64,000 bases of DNA from Chitinophaga rhizophila (GCF_019492185.1 NZ_JAICCF010000002.1:1116001-1180000); one strand, 5' to 3'; shown: positions 44,042 through 54,769, numbered from the stretch's first letter. The notes: generated by a model from the sequence alone, not told the origin. Made by a program: numbers and translations.

Positions 44042-47000
44042 TTAGAATTTAAACTTGAAGTTCAGGCCATAGCTGGAGGTACCCGGCATATTGAAATAGT
44101 CAATACCCTGGGCATTGGTAGCTCCCGTAAGACTTGTTTCAGGATCTATACCCCTGTACGGTGTCCATATGATGATATTGCGGGCAAATAAATTCACGTT
44201 AATGCCCTTTATAAATCTGCTATTCTGGAATTTACCGGAAGGGAAATCATATGATAAAGTCACTTCACGTAGCTTTACGAAGGAGGCATCATCAATGAAT
44301 GTCTCGGTCTGCGCACCAAAACCGCCTCCATTACCCAGATACCAGGCTTCATCCAACGGTACAGATGTTGTATTGGTTGGACCGGAACCAGGTTTTTCTG
44401 CTCCTCCTTCATTATGCACTACCTCACCTGCGTCATTCAGGTGGCCCATCACACCTTCAAATACCTGCATTTTTCCTCTGTCAATGGTATAATAAGAAGT
44501 GCCCATCGCCTGTAATGAACCGCGGGTACCATTCCAGAGATCACCTTTATGCTTCCAGTCTACGAGGAAGTAAAGGGAGAACCCTTTGTAAGCCAGCGTA
44601 TTGCCAATCCCCATCAGAAATACCGGATTGGGGTTACCTACTCGTGTCTGTACATTAGATACAACGGGATAACCAAAATCCCCACTATTATCACTGATCA
44701 CGATTCTGCCCTGCGCATCGCGCTGCCAGCCATAGGCATAGATAATTCCAGCCGGTTCATTAGGCAGATGTGCTACTACGGTACCGGTAAATCCATTCAC
44801 AGTAATCTGATTAATACCAGGCGCAAGCGCCAGCACTTTACTACGGTTCATACTATAATTCACAAACAGATCCCAGGTAAAGGCTTTATCTGTAATCGGC
44901 TTGGCGCTCAGTGTCATTTCCAGGCCGTTGTTGCGGATAGATGCCGCATTCAGCGTTACATACTGGTAACCCGCGGAACCTGCTATCGGAGAACGTACCA
45001 GCAGGTCTTTACCTTTTGTATGATAGAAGGTCGCATCCAGGCCAATTCTGTTGTCCAGGAACTGTAACTGTAACCCTGCTTCATAAGAAAGCGTCTTCTC
45101 CGGTTTCAGGTCAGGGTTACCGAGTACGTTATTTAAGGAGAAACTACCCTTTCCGTCATAAGGGAAAGACACGCCTGTAGTATAACCATCAGGATAAGTA
45201 GTTGGTACAGAAAATGACTTGGTCAGGAACGGACCAGGGTCTTTACCTACCTGGGCGACTGATAGCCTAATCTTACCAAAATTAAGTATTGAGCCGTCTC
45301 TCATGCCACCCAATTCTGTAAACACAAATCCAAGGCTAGCGGATGGATAGAAGAAACTATTGCCTTCAGGTGGCAAACTGGAACTCCAGTCATTACGCCC
45401 GGTAATCTCCAGGAACAACATGGACTTCAGATCCAGGTTGATATCAAAATAGCCAGAGATCCTTCTATAAGGCGTAACATAGTTGTAGGACTTCTGTACG
45501 GTGGCATTACTGATGTTGTCGTAACCCGGAGAAGTCAGGCCATCACCTTGTACATACAGTTCGTCCATCCTGCGGGAGTAAAGGTTGTTACCCACTTTAA
45601 CATCCATGCGGAAGTCTTTTGACAACTGTTTCGCCCAGGTAATAATCGCATCAGAGTTTACACTCTTATAAGTATACCTGTCGTCAAACAAGCGGCCACC
45701 ATTAAATGCACCGGACTGTATCTCATAATACTGATGACGGTTATCGCTGTACACATCCGTTCCTATACGGTAAGTCAGCGTAAAGTCTTTTATGAAATCC
45801 CAGTCAAACTGTAAACTACCGATCAAGCGGTTCACCGCTGTGGTATATGGATTTTTATTGATCGTCCAGTAAGGGTTATCATATATACCATTACGGTAAG
45901 AACGCTGCAGGCCGTTTGAGAATAGATAGGTACGCGGATCATCTGCATCCAGGCCTCCGTTGGAGTTGTCAAACGAAATAGGAGTTCTGGTCAGACCCAG
46001 CATAATGCCTGACAGGTTACTACCATTCTGTGGCATGCTACCGTTGGAGACGTTAAAGTTCATATTACCTGACACCCTTACTTTATCAGAGACCTTCAAC
46101 TGGCCTGCCAGTGCTATAGCAGTACGCTGATTATACTGAAGTGGTACGATAGAGTTCTGATAGTTATGAGAAACAGACATACGGTAAGTGGCTGCTTCTG
46201 TACCTCCGGTAAATGCCAGGGAGTTATTAAACGTTGCGCCGGTTCTCCAGAAGTCGCCTGTATTATCATACGGCACAAACTTTTCCTTTCTGGCAGGGTT
46301 GGAAACGCCGACAATATCGCCATGAATATCATACTCATTGGGGATACCATTCCAATATAAGGTGTCAACATTCGGCCCCCATGAATACCTGTTACTGGAA
46401 GTAAAAGGTGCCAGTAAATTGTTAGACCCCTTCACAAACTGTTTCTGGATTTTGGGAAGTCTGTTCACCCTGTCAAATGAAACGCCTGTGCTGAAATCAA
46501 CGGATATTTTACCAGCTTTTCCTTTTTTAGTAGTGATAATGATAGCACCATTAGCGGCATCAATACCATAAATTGCTGCTGCGGCAGGGCCCTTTAATAC
46601 TGCAATGCTTTCAATGTCATCAGGATTGATATCTGCGCCACGGTTAGTATTGGTCGCACCCTGCAGCAGGTTGTTGGCTGCATCAGCTGGATCGCCGGAG
46701 TAGTTCTGTGAGTTATCCACCGGAATACCATCTATTACAAAGAGGGGCTGATTGTTTCCGGTCAGGGAGTTCGTGCCCCTCAGTTTAACAAAGGTCGCAG
46801 CTCCGGGAGTACCTCCGGAACCTATCACCTGCATACCGGCCACTTTTCCTGACATGGCTCTGAGTGCATCGCCCTGACTGGCTTTTACCAGGTCGTCTCC
46901 TTTGACATCCTGCACGGCATAACCCAAAGCTTTCTTTTCACGTTTGATACCGATACCGGTAACTACTACCTCCTGAAGATTTTTATTGTCGGGGGTAAGG

Positions 47001-47278
47001 GAGGCGTTAACGGTTGACTCTCCACCAACCGTAATTTCTTTAAGCGTAAATCCCACGCTTCTGAACTGTAGGATGGCATCATTACCATCTACCTGCACGC
47101 GGAAGTTACCACTTTGGTCGGCGGTAGTACCTCTGGTAGTACCCTTTACCTGAACAGTTGCAAATGGTATGGGGGCACCATCGCTGCCTGTAACTTTACC
47201 GGTAACTTCCCGCTGTTGTGCGTAAAGCCCGGACATAAAACAAAGGGAAAAAAACAAACACAGTAAATGTTTCTGCAT
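44042..47278 (-). CDS. SusC/RagA-like TonB-dependent transporter (pair 1)
   Basis: 1078 residues. Signal peptide (1-20), a carboxypeptidase-regulatory-like domain at about 24-100 (V-T-G-K-V-T-G-S-D-G-A-P-I-P-F-A), a L-Q-E-V-V-V-T-G TonB-box-like segment, the plug (I-D-G-I-P-V-D-N), and the beta barrel to the terminal L-N-F-K-F-K-F. It imports large substrates with TonB energy. It forms an operon with the SusD gene downstream. The N-terminal domain is nearly the same as that of the second SusC in this window, so the pairs probably arose by duplication. Confidence 0.93.
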   Translation of the reverse strand: MQKHLLCLFFSLCFMSGLYAQQREVTGKVTGSDGAPIPFATVQVKGTTRGTTADQSGNFRVQVDGNDAILQFRSVGFTLKEITVGGESTVNASLTPDNKNLQEVVVTGIGIKREKKALGYAVQDVKGDDLVKASQGDALRAMSGKVAGMQVIGSGGTPGAATFVKLRGTNSLTGNNQPLFVIDGIPVDNSQNYSGDPADAANNLLQGATNTNRGADINPDDIESIAVLKGPAAAAIYGIDAANGAIIITTKKGKAGKISVDFSTGVSFDRVNRLPKIQKQFVKGSNNLLAPFTSSNRYSWGPNVDTLYWNGIPNEYDIHGDIVGVSNPARKEKFVPYDNTGDFWRTGATFNNSLAFTGGTEAATYRMSVSHNYQNSIVPLQYNQRTAIALAGQLKVSDKVRVSGNMNFNVSNGSMPQNGSNLSGIMLGLTRTPISFDNSNGGLDADDPRTYLFSNGLQRSYRNGIYDNPYWTINKNPYTTAVNRLIGSLQFDWDFIKDFTLTYRIGTDVYSDNRHQYYEIQSGAFNGGRLFDDRYTYKSVNSDAIITWAKQLSKDFRMDVKVGNNLYSRRMDELYVQGDGLTSPGYDNISNATVQKSYNYVTPYRRISGYFDINLDLKSMLFLEITGRNDWSSSLPPEGNSFFYPSASLGFVFTELGGMRDGSILNFGKIRLSVAQVGKDPGPFLTKSFSVPTTYPDGYTTGVSFPYDGKGSFSLNNVLGNPDLKPEKTLSYEAGLQLQFLDNRIGLDATFYHTKGKDLLVRSPIAGSAGYQYVTLNAASIRNNGLEMTLSAKPITDKAFTWDLFVNYSMNRSKVLALAPGINQITVNGFTGTVVAHLPNEPAGIIYAYGWQRDAQGRIVISDNSGDFGYPVVSNVQTRVGNPNPVFLMGIGNTLAYKGFSLYFLVDWKHKGDLWNGTRGSLQAMGTSYYTIDRGKMQVFEGVMGHLNDAGEVVHNEGGAEKPGSGPTNTTSVPLDEAWYLGNGGGFGAQTETFIDDASFVKLREVTLSYDFPSGKFQNSRFIKGINVNLFARNIIIWTPYRGIDPETSLTGATNAQGIDYFNMPGTSSYGLNFKFKF

Positions 47279-47462
47279 AACGGTTCTGATTTATTTATAC
47301 ACCAGGATGGTGCGATGAATGAATCACAGTCACAGAGAAAATCCGTTTGCTACCGTTTTAAAGACTGACATTTTCAAGCAAGTCCAATCTTCTATTTTGT
47401 TGATTGATTTACAAGGGGTTCTACTGCTATAACAAAAATACCTAATCAGGGTTCAGGCATTA

Positions 47463-47501
47463 ACAAAAAAAAGCACCCTCCTCATGGATTGAGGAGGGCG
47501 C
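47463..47501 (-). terminator. Terminator of SusCD pair 2
   Basis: Stem CCCTCCTCA (47476-47484) with TGAGGAGGG (47490-47498), 5-nt loop; on the minus strand a run of T follows (complement of 47463-47472). Confidence 0.87.
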
Positions 47502-47539
47502 CGTTATCAATTCTAAATCTTGTCCAGAGCAGTACCGGG

Positions 47540-48979
47540 TTATTTTTTATCCCAGAACAGTTTAGTCGCCAGTAAGTCACCACCGATAGCTTTTGATGCG
47601 CTCTCGTAGTTAGACTGGTTCAGGTTCTGCTCACTTACAGGGTAAGTCAGTCTTACCGGAATGTTAGCATAGGTCATGCCAGTTGGAATGTTGAAGATTG
47701 GATAATCCAGTCTTCTCCATTCTGTCCATGCGTCGTAACCTCTGTTATACAGAGCAATATATTTCTGTGTACCGATCTTTTGTTGCCAGGTACCTGCAGC
47801 AGTTGCATAAGCTACGGTTGGCTGAGCGAGGTAAGTAGCTACCTGTGCATCAGTTCCACCCCAGTATCTGATGGAAGCAGTGATACCTGCATTGTAGTGT
47901 TCAACAGCAGTACCGGTTACTGTCAGACCTCCACGGGCTGCAGCTTCGGCCAGCGCAAACTCTACTTCAGCATAATCCAGCAGGAGTCCTTCAAAATCAG
48001 CTGCTGTGATCTTTGAGTTGATATGAGATGTTGCCTCATAGTCAGCACCAGAACCATAAACGCCACCCACATATGCGCCACCTACTGTTGTGAAGTAGAA
48101 AGCACGTCTTGGATCGTTCACGTTGTTCATTAGTGTTACCAGTGTATTAGCAGGTACGTAGTCAGCACGGTTACTCTGTACCAGATCAATCCAGATCGGG
48201 TTAGTGTTTGGCTGTGCTGGCAGGTACTGCAGACGGAAGTTTTCAGCGTTGGAAGAGATTACATTGGATGCTGCTTCGTTGATAGCAGTTGTAGCTGCCG
48301 CAGCAGTAGTTGTTTCATCCAGTGCGTTCAGACCCAGTTTCAGTCTCAGGGAGTTACCAAATTTAATCCATTTGGTAACATCGCCACCGTATACCAGGTC
48401 CTGAGTACCAAAGCTACCCTGAGTAGTTTTCAGTTTCTCAACGTCAGCTTTCAGGCGCGTCAGCAGGTCCAGATAAACTGTTTTCTGATCATCATAGGTC
48501 GGAGACAGAGATGACGTATTGAACGCGCTGGTGTAAGGAATATCACCAAAAGCAGTTACGAGTACATAGTAAGCGTAAACCTGGGTGATGTCTATAATGG
48601 CTAACTTGTTGTCTTTGATAGTCTGGTCAATATCAGATAAAGCAGGTACGCCTTCGATCAGCACCTTAGACTGCTCCAGATCCTTCAGTACGTCTCTGTA
48701 CATGGAATGCCAGAAAGCCTGTGGAACGTTACGGGAAGCCAGGTCATAACGGCTCTCATCGAGATAGGTTACCTGAGATTGTTGCTGGGAAAGCAATCTG
48801 AATACGTTCAGGTTCACACTGTTTGAAACCATCAGATCAAACAGTGCCTTTTCAGCAGAAGAGAATACCATCTCACCAGGCACTACCAGCGCCTTTTTCG
48901 GATCATTATTCAGGCTGTCCAGGTCTGCACAGGAAGTGGCCAGTACCAGCGCTGATATATATGCAAATATCTTTTTCAT
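47540..48979 (-). CDS. SusD/RagB-like outer-membrane lipoprotein (pair 2)
   Basis: 479 residues with lipobox A-T-S-C (Cys17) and the N-N-D-P-K-K opening. Y-V-L-V-T-A-F-G-D-I-P-Y and W-I-K-F-G-N-S-L-R-L-K-L-G are SusD-like_2 marks. It lies 18 nt after the second SusC gene. Ala/Thr-rich loops (for example 225-240) are notable but typical. Substrate unknown. Confidence 0.9.
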   Translation of the reverse strand: MKKIFAYISALVLATSCADLDSLNNDPKKALVVPGEMVFSSAEKALFDLMVSNSVNLNVFRLLSQQQSQVTYLDESRYDLASRNVPQAFWHSMYRDVLKDLEQSKVLIEGVPALSDIDQTIKDNKLAIIDITQVYAYYVLVTAFGDIPYTSAFNTSSLSPTYDDQKTVYLDLLTRLKADVEKLKTTQGSFGTQDLVYGGDVTKWIKFGNSLRLKLGLNALDETTTAAAATTAINEAASNVISSNAENFRLQYLPAQPNTNPIWIDLVQSNRADYVPANTLVTLMNNVNDPRRAFYFTTVGGAYVGGVYGSGADYEATSHINSKITAADFEGLLLDYAEVEFALAEAAARGGLTVTGTAVEHYNAGITASIRYWGGTDAQVATYLAQPTVAYATAAGTWQQKIGTQKYIALYNRGYDAWTEWRRLDYPIFNIPTGMTYANIPVRLTYPVSEQNLNQSNYESASKAIGGDLLATKLFWDKK

Positions 48980-48997
48980 GTTGTTTTTTCGTTTTTT

Positions 48998-51900
48998 TTA
49001 GAACCTGAATCTTACGTTAAAACCAAAGTTGCGGTAAGTAGGATACACACCACTCTGATAACCCTGGATGTTACCTGCTGCGAGGTTTTCTTCAGGATCA
49101 GCATAAGGAACATTTTTGTGGATAATCCACAGGTTACGACCCAGCAGGCTGATATCGATACCTTTAAATGCTTTCAGATTGTTGATCAGGCTACCTGGCA
49201 GCGAGTAAGTCAGAGACACCTCACGCAGTTTTACATAACCTGCATCATAGATAAATGCTTTGTTAGGGAAGCCATTCACACCCAGACCACGGGTACCACT
49301 CACACGTACACGCTGTGTATTAGGTTTGCCATCAGGTGTTACACCGTCGAAGATGATACCACCACCCTGTGCAACGTCGTCTCTGATAGATTTACCCTGA
49401 TCATTCAGTCTTACACTCTCAGCATAGATACCAGTTGACTGGCCATATGCCTGGTCGAGGGAGTAAGTATCGCCACCTTTCTTGATATCAATCAGGAAGC
49501 TCAATGCCAGACCTTTGTAACGAAGGGTGTTAGTTACACCACCGATCCAGTCTGGTGTGAAGTTACCAATCACTTCATTGGATGAAGCAGAGATCTGGTA
49601 GTAACCTGGCAATACTGCCTGACCTTCACGATCTTCTACGATTGGTTTACCAGTTGCCTTGTCGTATACGAAGTCTTTACCACGGATAGCGCCATAAGCC
49701 TGGTTCCTTGCGTGACCGATAGTAATACCGCTCTGCAATGCACCTAACTGAATGAAGTCAACACCCTGTGGCAGATCCAGCACTTTACTTCTGTTCAGTG
49801 ACCAGTTAGCGTTCAATGTCCAGGAGAAGTCTTTCAGTCTAACTGGTGTAATACCCAGACTTACTTCCACACCTTTGTTAGAGATAGTACCAGCGTTTAC
49901 AAACATCTGATCGTAACCAGTAGCTCTTGAAACAGGGAGTCTTAAGATCTGGTCAACTGATTTAGATGAATAGTAAGTTACGTCCAATGTTAACAGGTTA
50001 TCGAACAATGCTACTTCAGCACCTGTTTCAAATGCTTTTGTACGCTCTGGTTTCAGCTCTGAGTTCCTTTTTGTAGCAGGAACAGAGAAGATAGGTGTGC
50101 TACCAAAACCGGTTGGTTTATCATATGGATCATACAAAGCCTGCGCCGGAGCACTGTTACCTACTTCAGCGTAGTTTACACGTACTTTACCATAGTTCAG
50201 CCATGGTGCTTTTACAACTTCAGAGAAGGTGAAGCCCAATGATGCTGATGGGTAATAGTAACCTGCGTTCTGGCTAGGCAGTGTGGAAGACTCATCACGA
50301 CGAGCTGCCAGATCCAGGAACAACATATTTTTATAGCCAATGGTTGCACTTGCAAATACACCATTTACCTGCAATAAGCTATCCGCTTCTTCCGGAGCCA
50401 GGATAGGGTTTCTTGAGTTAGACAGTGCATACAGGTTTGGTACAACCAGACCACCGTTGGTGGATGCGCGGATGTACTTAGCATGTGTACGTCTGATGTT
50501 ACCACCCACTAAACCTGACAATTTGAAATCCGTGCTTACCTGCTTGTCGAAATTCAACATCAGGTCATAGTTATTTTCTGCGAAAGAACCATCATATCTG
50601 GAGTAAGAAGAAGGGTTTTTACTACCCACTGCATTACGCTCTTCCTGCCACTGATCATAGGTATCCATGCTCGCTCTACCCAGAACTGATAACCAGCTGT
50701 TGATCTGATAATTCAGGGTTACATTACCGAAGTAACGCATACGACCATCTCTCTCAAAGTTTTCGTATCGCATGAAGTAGAAGTTATCAGTATAAGTCGG
50801 CACCGGATTAGTTGGACTGGTCAGGTTCCATGACTTATTCTGTTTAGTTCTATTGTAATCATCTTCCTGATCCTTCATGTCGATGTTAGTCTGCCACCAC
50901 TGACGGAAAGGCTGGTTCACGTTATACTCGTCATAACCTGTACCATAACGGCCTTTACCATCAATTTTAGACATGTTCACATTTGCGCTGGCAGTCAGTT
51001 TGCTGGACAGCTTATAGGTTGCTCCGAAGTTCACCATGTCTTTTACCAGACGGGCGTTAGGGATCATACCGTTTTCAACTGTTTTGGTGTATCCCAGTTT
51101 GAAACTTCCTTTATCGTTACCACCATCTACCATTACGCTATTGTTGGTAGTCAGCGTGTTTTTATAAAAGTAAGACGGTCCGTGTGCACCAGCTACCCAA
51201 GGTCTTGCCTTTCTGTAATAAGGAGAAGTAGGGTCCAGTGACTGATAGTTAAACACCATCAGGTTTGGATCGAATTTAGCACCAAAAGAAGCATCTTCTT
51301 TCATTGGCACTACCAGGTCTCTTGTACCGTCACCATCGATATCAGCATACCAGAACTGTCCGTCAGGAGACTGGTAAGTGTTATCTTCAACGTCATAATA
51401 ACCTGCACCGTACTGGTTCTGATACTTAGGGAAAGTGCTCTTATCCATAGTACCTACAGTCAGACCGGTGTTAATAGTTACGCCCATACCCTGTCTGCCT
51501 TTTTTGGTAGTGATCATGATCACACCGTTAGCAGCACGGGAACCATACAACGCTGTCGCAGCAGCACCTTTCAGTACGCTTACGTTTGCAACGTCATCGG
51601 CGTTGATATCAGATGCAGCATTACCATAGTCAAAACCACCACGGCCAGTAGTCTGGTCAGGTGTGTTTGCAACGGAGTTATCAATAGGTACTCCATCTAC
51701 TACGAATAATGCCTGGTTTGAGTTCTGGAATGATTTGTTACCACGCAAAACGATGTTGGTAGAACCACCCATGGTGCTGTTCCTTCTAACCTCCAGACCG
51801 GCTACTTTACCAGACAGAGAGTTTACAACGTTCGGATCACGTGTTCTGTTCAGCTCTTCTGCCTGAACAGTCTGAGCGGAGTAAGCCAGCTCATTCTTTT

Positions 51901-52243
51901 TTCTTGTAATACCAAGAGCTGTTACTACAACCTCCTGTAAGTTCTTGTCTTCTTCCTGCAGCTTTACAGTGAACGCTGAAGAAGCCCCTACTGTGTAATC
52001 CTGTGTTGCATATCCAACACTCCTGATTACCAGCACCGGACTTGCGCCTGTTATCGATAGTTTGAAATTTCCTTCCTGATCTGTCGTGGTTCCGTTGGTT
52101 GTCCCTTTAATTTGTACTGTAGCAAAAGGTATAGGTGCCCCATCTGCGCCGGTGACCTTACCCGTAATCTGACGCTGTTGTGCATACGTCAGGGTTACAC
52201 TCACCATGAGCATGGTGAAAAAGAGTAACGCTCTTTTCTTCAT
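48998..52243 (-). CDS. SusC/RagA-like TonB-dependent transporter (pair 2)
   Basis: 1081 residues from M-K-K-R-A-L-L at 52243; the frame is open further upstream to 52312 without family support. Signal peptide ending A-Q-Q, carboxypeptidase-regulatory-like domain (about 24-100), L-Q-E-V-V-V-T-A-L-G segment, plug with V-D-G-V-P-I-D-N, and a barrel that ends with N-V-R-F-R-F. It pairs with the SusD gene 18 nt downstream. A 13-nt leader (AAATCTAAATCGT) directly before the start recurs 336 bp upstream. Confidence 0.93.
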   Translation of the reverse strand: MKKRALLFFTMLMVSVTLTYAQQRQITGKVTGADGAPIPFATVQIKGTTNGTTTDQEGNFKLSITGASPVLVIRSVGYATQDYTVGASSAFTVKLQEEDKNLQEVVVTALGITRKKNELAYSAQTVQAEELNRTRDPNVVNSLSGKVAGLEVRRNSTMGGSTNIVLRGNKSFQNSNQALFVVDGVPIDNSVANTPDQTTGRGGFDYGNAASDINADDVANVSVLKGAAATALYGSRAANGVIMITTKKGRQGMGVTINTGLTVGTMDKSTFPKYQNQYGAGYYDVEDNTYQSPDGQFWYADIDGDGTRDLVVPMKEDASFGAKFDPNLMVFNYQSLDPTSPYYRKARPWVAGAHGPSYFYKNTLTTNNSVMVDGGNDKGSFKLGYTKTVENGMIPNARLVKDMVNFGATYKLSSKLTASANVNMSKIDGKGRYGTGYDEYNVNQPFRQWWQTNIDMKDQEDDYNRTKQNKSWNLTSPTNPVPTYTDNFYFMRYENFERDGRMRYFGNVTLNYQINSWLSVLGRASMDTYDQWQEERNAVGSKNPSSYSRYDGSFAENNYDLMLNFDKQVSTDFKLSGLVGGNIRRTHAKYIRASTNGGLVVPNLYALSNSRNPILAPEEADSLLQVNGVFASATIGYKNMLFLDLAARRDESSTLPSQNAGYYYPSASLGFTFSEVVKAPWLNYGKVRVNYAEVGNSAPAQALYDPYDKPTGFGSTPIFSVPATKRNSELKPERTKAFETGAEVALFDNLLTLDVTYYSSKSVDQILRLPVSRATGYDQMFVNAGTISNKGVEVSLGITPVRLKDFSWTLNANWSLNRSKVLDLPQGVDFIQLGALQSGITIGHARNQAYGAIRGKDFVYDKATGKPIVEDREGQAVLPGYYQISASSNEVIGNFTPDWIGGVTNTLRYKGLALSFLIDIKKGGDTYSLDQAYGQSTGIYAESVRLNDQGKSIRDDVAQGGGIIFDGVTPDGKPNTQRVRVSGTRGLGVNGFPNKAFIYDAGYVKLREVSLTYSLPGSLINNLKAFKGIDISLLGRNLWIIHKNVPYADPEENLAAGNIQGYQSGVYPTYRNFGFNVRFRF

Positions 52244-52746
52244 AAACGATTTAGATTTAATTGACAATAAAATTTTTAAACAGGTCCCGTTTGTCTTGCA
52301 ACCATTGGGCATAACAATATTGCAAAAACCCTTACCAGGATTTAAACCACAGTATTTTTACTAATAACTTTGTTGTTGAATCTTGAATGTTCGTTGCTGT
52401 ACTTAAAAGAACCATCCGGGATGAAGGCGGCAAGACCCTGGATGGCTGTTTCTGTCGAAGCGGAATACCTTACACCTATGCCATTGACGGAAATATAACT
52501 ATACCGTCCTAAAAAGGTTGACATACATGCATTAATAGCTGTTACAGCACAGGATAAAGAGATTCCGGCCTCTTTCATATTACGATTTAGATTTTGGTTG
52601 AGGACCACAATTTAGATAATTTTTTTCCTCTCAACCAAGAAAAATTTAACCTTTTTTTAAGAGAACTAAAAAAACATATATGTATGCTTATACACTTCAA
52701 TATTATATAATGAAAAATTTAACATTCATTTTTGTCCATAATATCC
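52244..52746. other. Control region upstream of SusCD pair 2
   Basis: About 500 bp without a firmly supported gene (see the doubtful small frame at 52342-52578). It is AT-rich, especially 52610-52700, and must hold the promoter of the SusCD pair. I could not find a full TTG-N19-TAnnTTTG match. Confidence 0.45.
52342..52578 (-). CDS. Doubtful small open frame (78 residues)
   Basis: It starts M-K-E-A-G-I-S-L-S-C-A-V-T-A and has no recognisable domain. The only positive sign is that the 13 nt AAATCTAAATCGT precede its ATG, as they do the SusC start at 52243; the SusC of pair 1 also has a related leader (AAATCAGAACCGTT). It could be a small leader gene, a decayed gene start, or chance. Confidence 0.25.
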   Translation of the reverse strand: MKEAGISLSCAVTAINACMSTFLGRYSYISVNGIGVRYSASTETAIQGLAAFIPDGSFKYSNEHSRFNNKVISKNTVV

Positions 52747-54756
52747 CTAGAATAAGTGCTGCAATTGAAAATGTAGTCCACTTTCCCGTTTATAATCGGA
52801 AATCTGCTCACTATTTCCCATATCGTTTTTATTATTATATATCGTGGACTCGTATCTGCACCAAATAGTATATCTCTTTCCCAACTTCAACCTCATCCTC
52901 ACCTGTAACTGTTGTCCATCACCTGTTAAGCGTGATAACGCATATTCATATAACATCCCTGCTGTTGTACTATAAAGACTACTATTACTCCCCCCTGTCA
53001 TAAACCGTGTATACCTCATATACAATTGCAGCGCAACCTGCTCTACCTGATACACCCATTCCTGATATGCCATAAAACCCTGCTCACGGTCGCCATCCTT
53101 ATTATAACTATTTACTTCCACCCGGCTTTTCATAGTCAGACCCGCCGTCACCTGCATACGGCACTGTACCCGCCAGCCTGCCCGCACCACGCTTACCAAA
53201 GGTGGAATGAAGCTATATGTGCGCTCGCTGTTTTCCTGTTTCACCAACCTGTTATACCGTATAAAACACTCTGTCTGTTTATCTGGCGTATATGTCAGTG
53301 CGAACATCACATCACTGCCTCTTCCCGGCGCTGCCGCCCTGTATTGCAGCCAGGGAAACGTAAAATGATCTGCATAAGCGGTCATCTTTAAACCAGACCT
53401 TATCGTAACACTTAGCGCAGTATATATTCCTTTCTCATTTACAGGCTTATAAAACTCTCCCCAGGCATCCGCATACAACGAATGATAGCCTTTATTGTAA
53501 TTGCGATACAATAATACGATATCAACATGCCGGCCCGCAGCCATTAACACGCCATTAATTGTTGCCACCCTGCCGTTATTACTCATCGCCCATTCTCCAA
53601 AAAGATGTACGTTCTTCATCGTAACTTCATAATCTGCACTGACGCCGGCCAACCGGTCTCCTGCAAAAGCAAATTGCTGATAAGGTTTTTCTCCTTTCTG
53701 TACCGGCGCTGACAATAAATGCTGTATAAAGTTCACGCCTAATTTGTGCTGCACTCCTTCCAGTGTAATGTTGCCTCCTGTTGTAAATAGCGACAACGTA
53801 CCTCGCTTAGCTATCTCTGATTCCGTACGATGATAACCGGTACCTGCAGTAATGCTACCATCCAGCTGGCGTAACGATATAAATCCTGTTCCCGATACCT
53901 GCTTATGTTGCAACGTTACTGCTGCGCCACGGTAAAAATTATGCTCTCCCGCTGATGCATATGCCTTCAGTAAAGCAGCCTCCCGTTTTACCTGCATCAC
54001 TGCAGCGCCTTTGCCAAATGCCAGTGATTGCCAGTTCAGTAATCCCTGCCCCATATTGACAGTAAAATCACCTATTGCCAACGCCTTTATACACTTATAC
54101 TGACTGATAAACATATGCAGACTATAAAAGTCAAACCCTTGCTTATTTCCTTTTCTGAACAATGGCTCTCCTGCATCTTTTTCCATGACTACTCCCCAGC
54201 TCATATAATGCGTGAGCTGATACCTGTAGCGCAGCATCACTTTATCCGGGCTACCCAGGTAACGCGCTGCAACAGTATCTGTACGCTGGTATTCCTGTTC
54301 GTTCTCCAGTCTCCTACCGTACCGCAGTAACAGGCTATGTTCCCCTTTCCTAAAGTAATCACTACAACTATAATGCGGTTCAAACTCCTTACCTGCCTGC
54401 ACATAAGGCAACAAACGACCAACCACCTGCACATCAAAGCCAGGTATGGCCTGTAACTCATACACGCTAAGTAATGCACCCATCTGCCTGCGATAGTCAA
54501 GTAATTGCTGTAGTTGTAAAGGAGATAGTATATGCAGTGATTTCAGCACTGCAGCACTGGCGGTATTCAGATTAATTTTCCTTCTTGCAAACGTCTGCAG
54601 CTGCTGCCAGTGTGAATCATCTTCCGGCATACCTGCAGTCAGTGCCGTGTAACTTTCCAGCTGACTTTCTTCTATTGCTGTCAGTGCTGGTGTTGTTTGC
54701 GCATGCACATGACTATTCAATAATCCTGCAAGCAGGAACACCAATTTCTTTTTCAT
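52747..54756 (-). CDS. Outer-membrane protein with N-terminal helix-hairpin-helix domain
   Basis: 669 residues. Signal peptide of ~19 residues ending H-A-Q. Residues ~58-125 form a ComEA-like double HhH: K-I-N-L-N-T-A-S-A-A-V-L-K-S-L and then L-S-V-Y-E-L-Q-A-I-P-G-F. The remaining ~530 residues alternate in the manner of an outer-membrane beta barrel with aromatic strand ends, closing with H-F-Q-L-Q-H-L-F. Homologues are widespread in Bacteroidota and unnamed. The fusion of a DNA-binding motif with a barrel suggests DNA contact at the outer membrane, but this is inference. It is 13 nt after the next gene in one operon. Confidence 0.75.
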   Translation of the reverse strand: MKKKLVFLLAGLLNSHVHAQTTPALTAIEESQLESYTALTAGMPEDDSHWQQLQTFARRKINLNTASAAVLKSLHILSPLQLQQLLDYRRQMGALLSVYELQAIPGFDVQVVGRLLPYVQAGKEFEPHYSCSDYFRKGEHSLLLRYGRRLENEQEYQRTDTVAARYLGSPDKVMLRYRYQLTHYMSWGVVMEKDAGEPLFRKGNKQGFDFYSLHMFISQYKCIKALAIGDFTVNMGQGLLNWQSLAFGKGAAVMQVKREAALLKAYASAGEHNFYRGAAVTLQHKQVSGTGFISLRQLDGSITAGTGYHRTESEIAKRGTLSLFTTGGNITLEGVQHKLGVNFIQHLLSAPVQKGEKPYQQFAFAGDRLAGVSADYEVTMKNVHLFGEWAMSNNGRVATINGVLMAAGRHVDIVLLYRNYNKGYHSLYADAWGEFYKPVNEKGIYTALSVTIRSGLKMTAYADHFTFPWLQYRAAAPGRGSDVMFALTYTPDKQTECFIRYNRLVKQENSERTYSFIPPLVSVVRAGWRVQCRMQVTAGLTMKSRVEVNSYNKDGDREQGFMAYQEWVYQVEQVALQLYMRYTRFMTGGSNSSLYSTTAGMLYEYALSRLTGDGQQLQVRMRLKLGKRYTIWCRYESTIYNNKNDMGNSEQISDYKRESGLHFQLQHLF

Positions 54757-54769
54757 AATGGCCGCAGTA

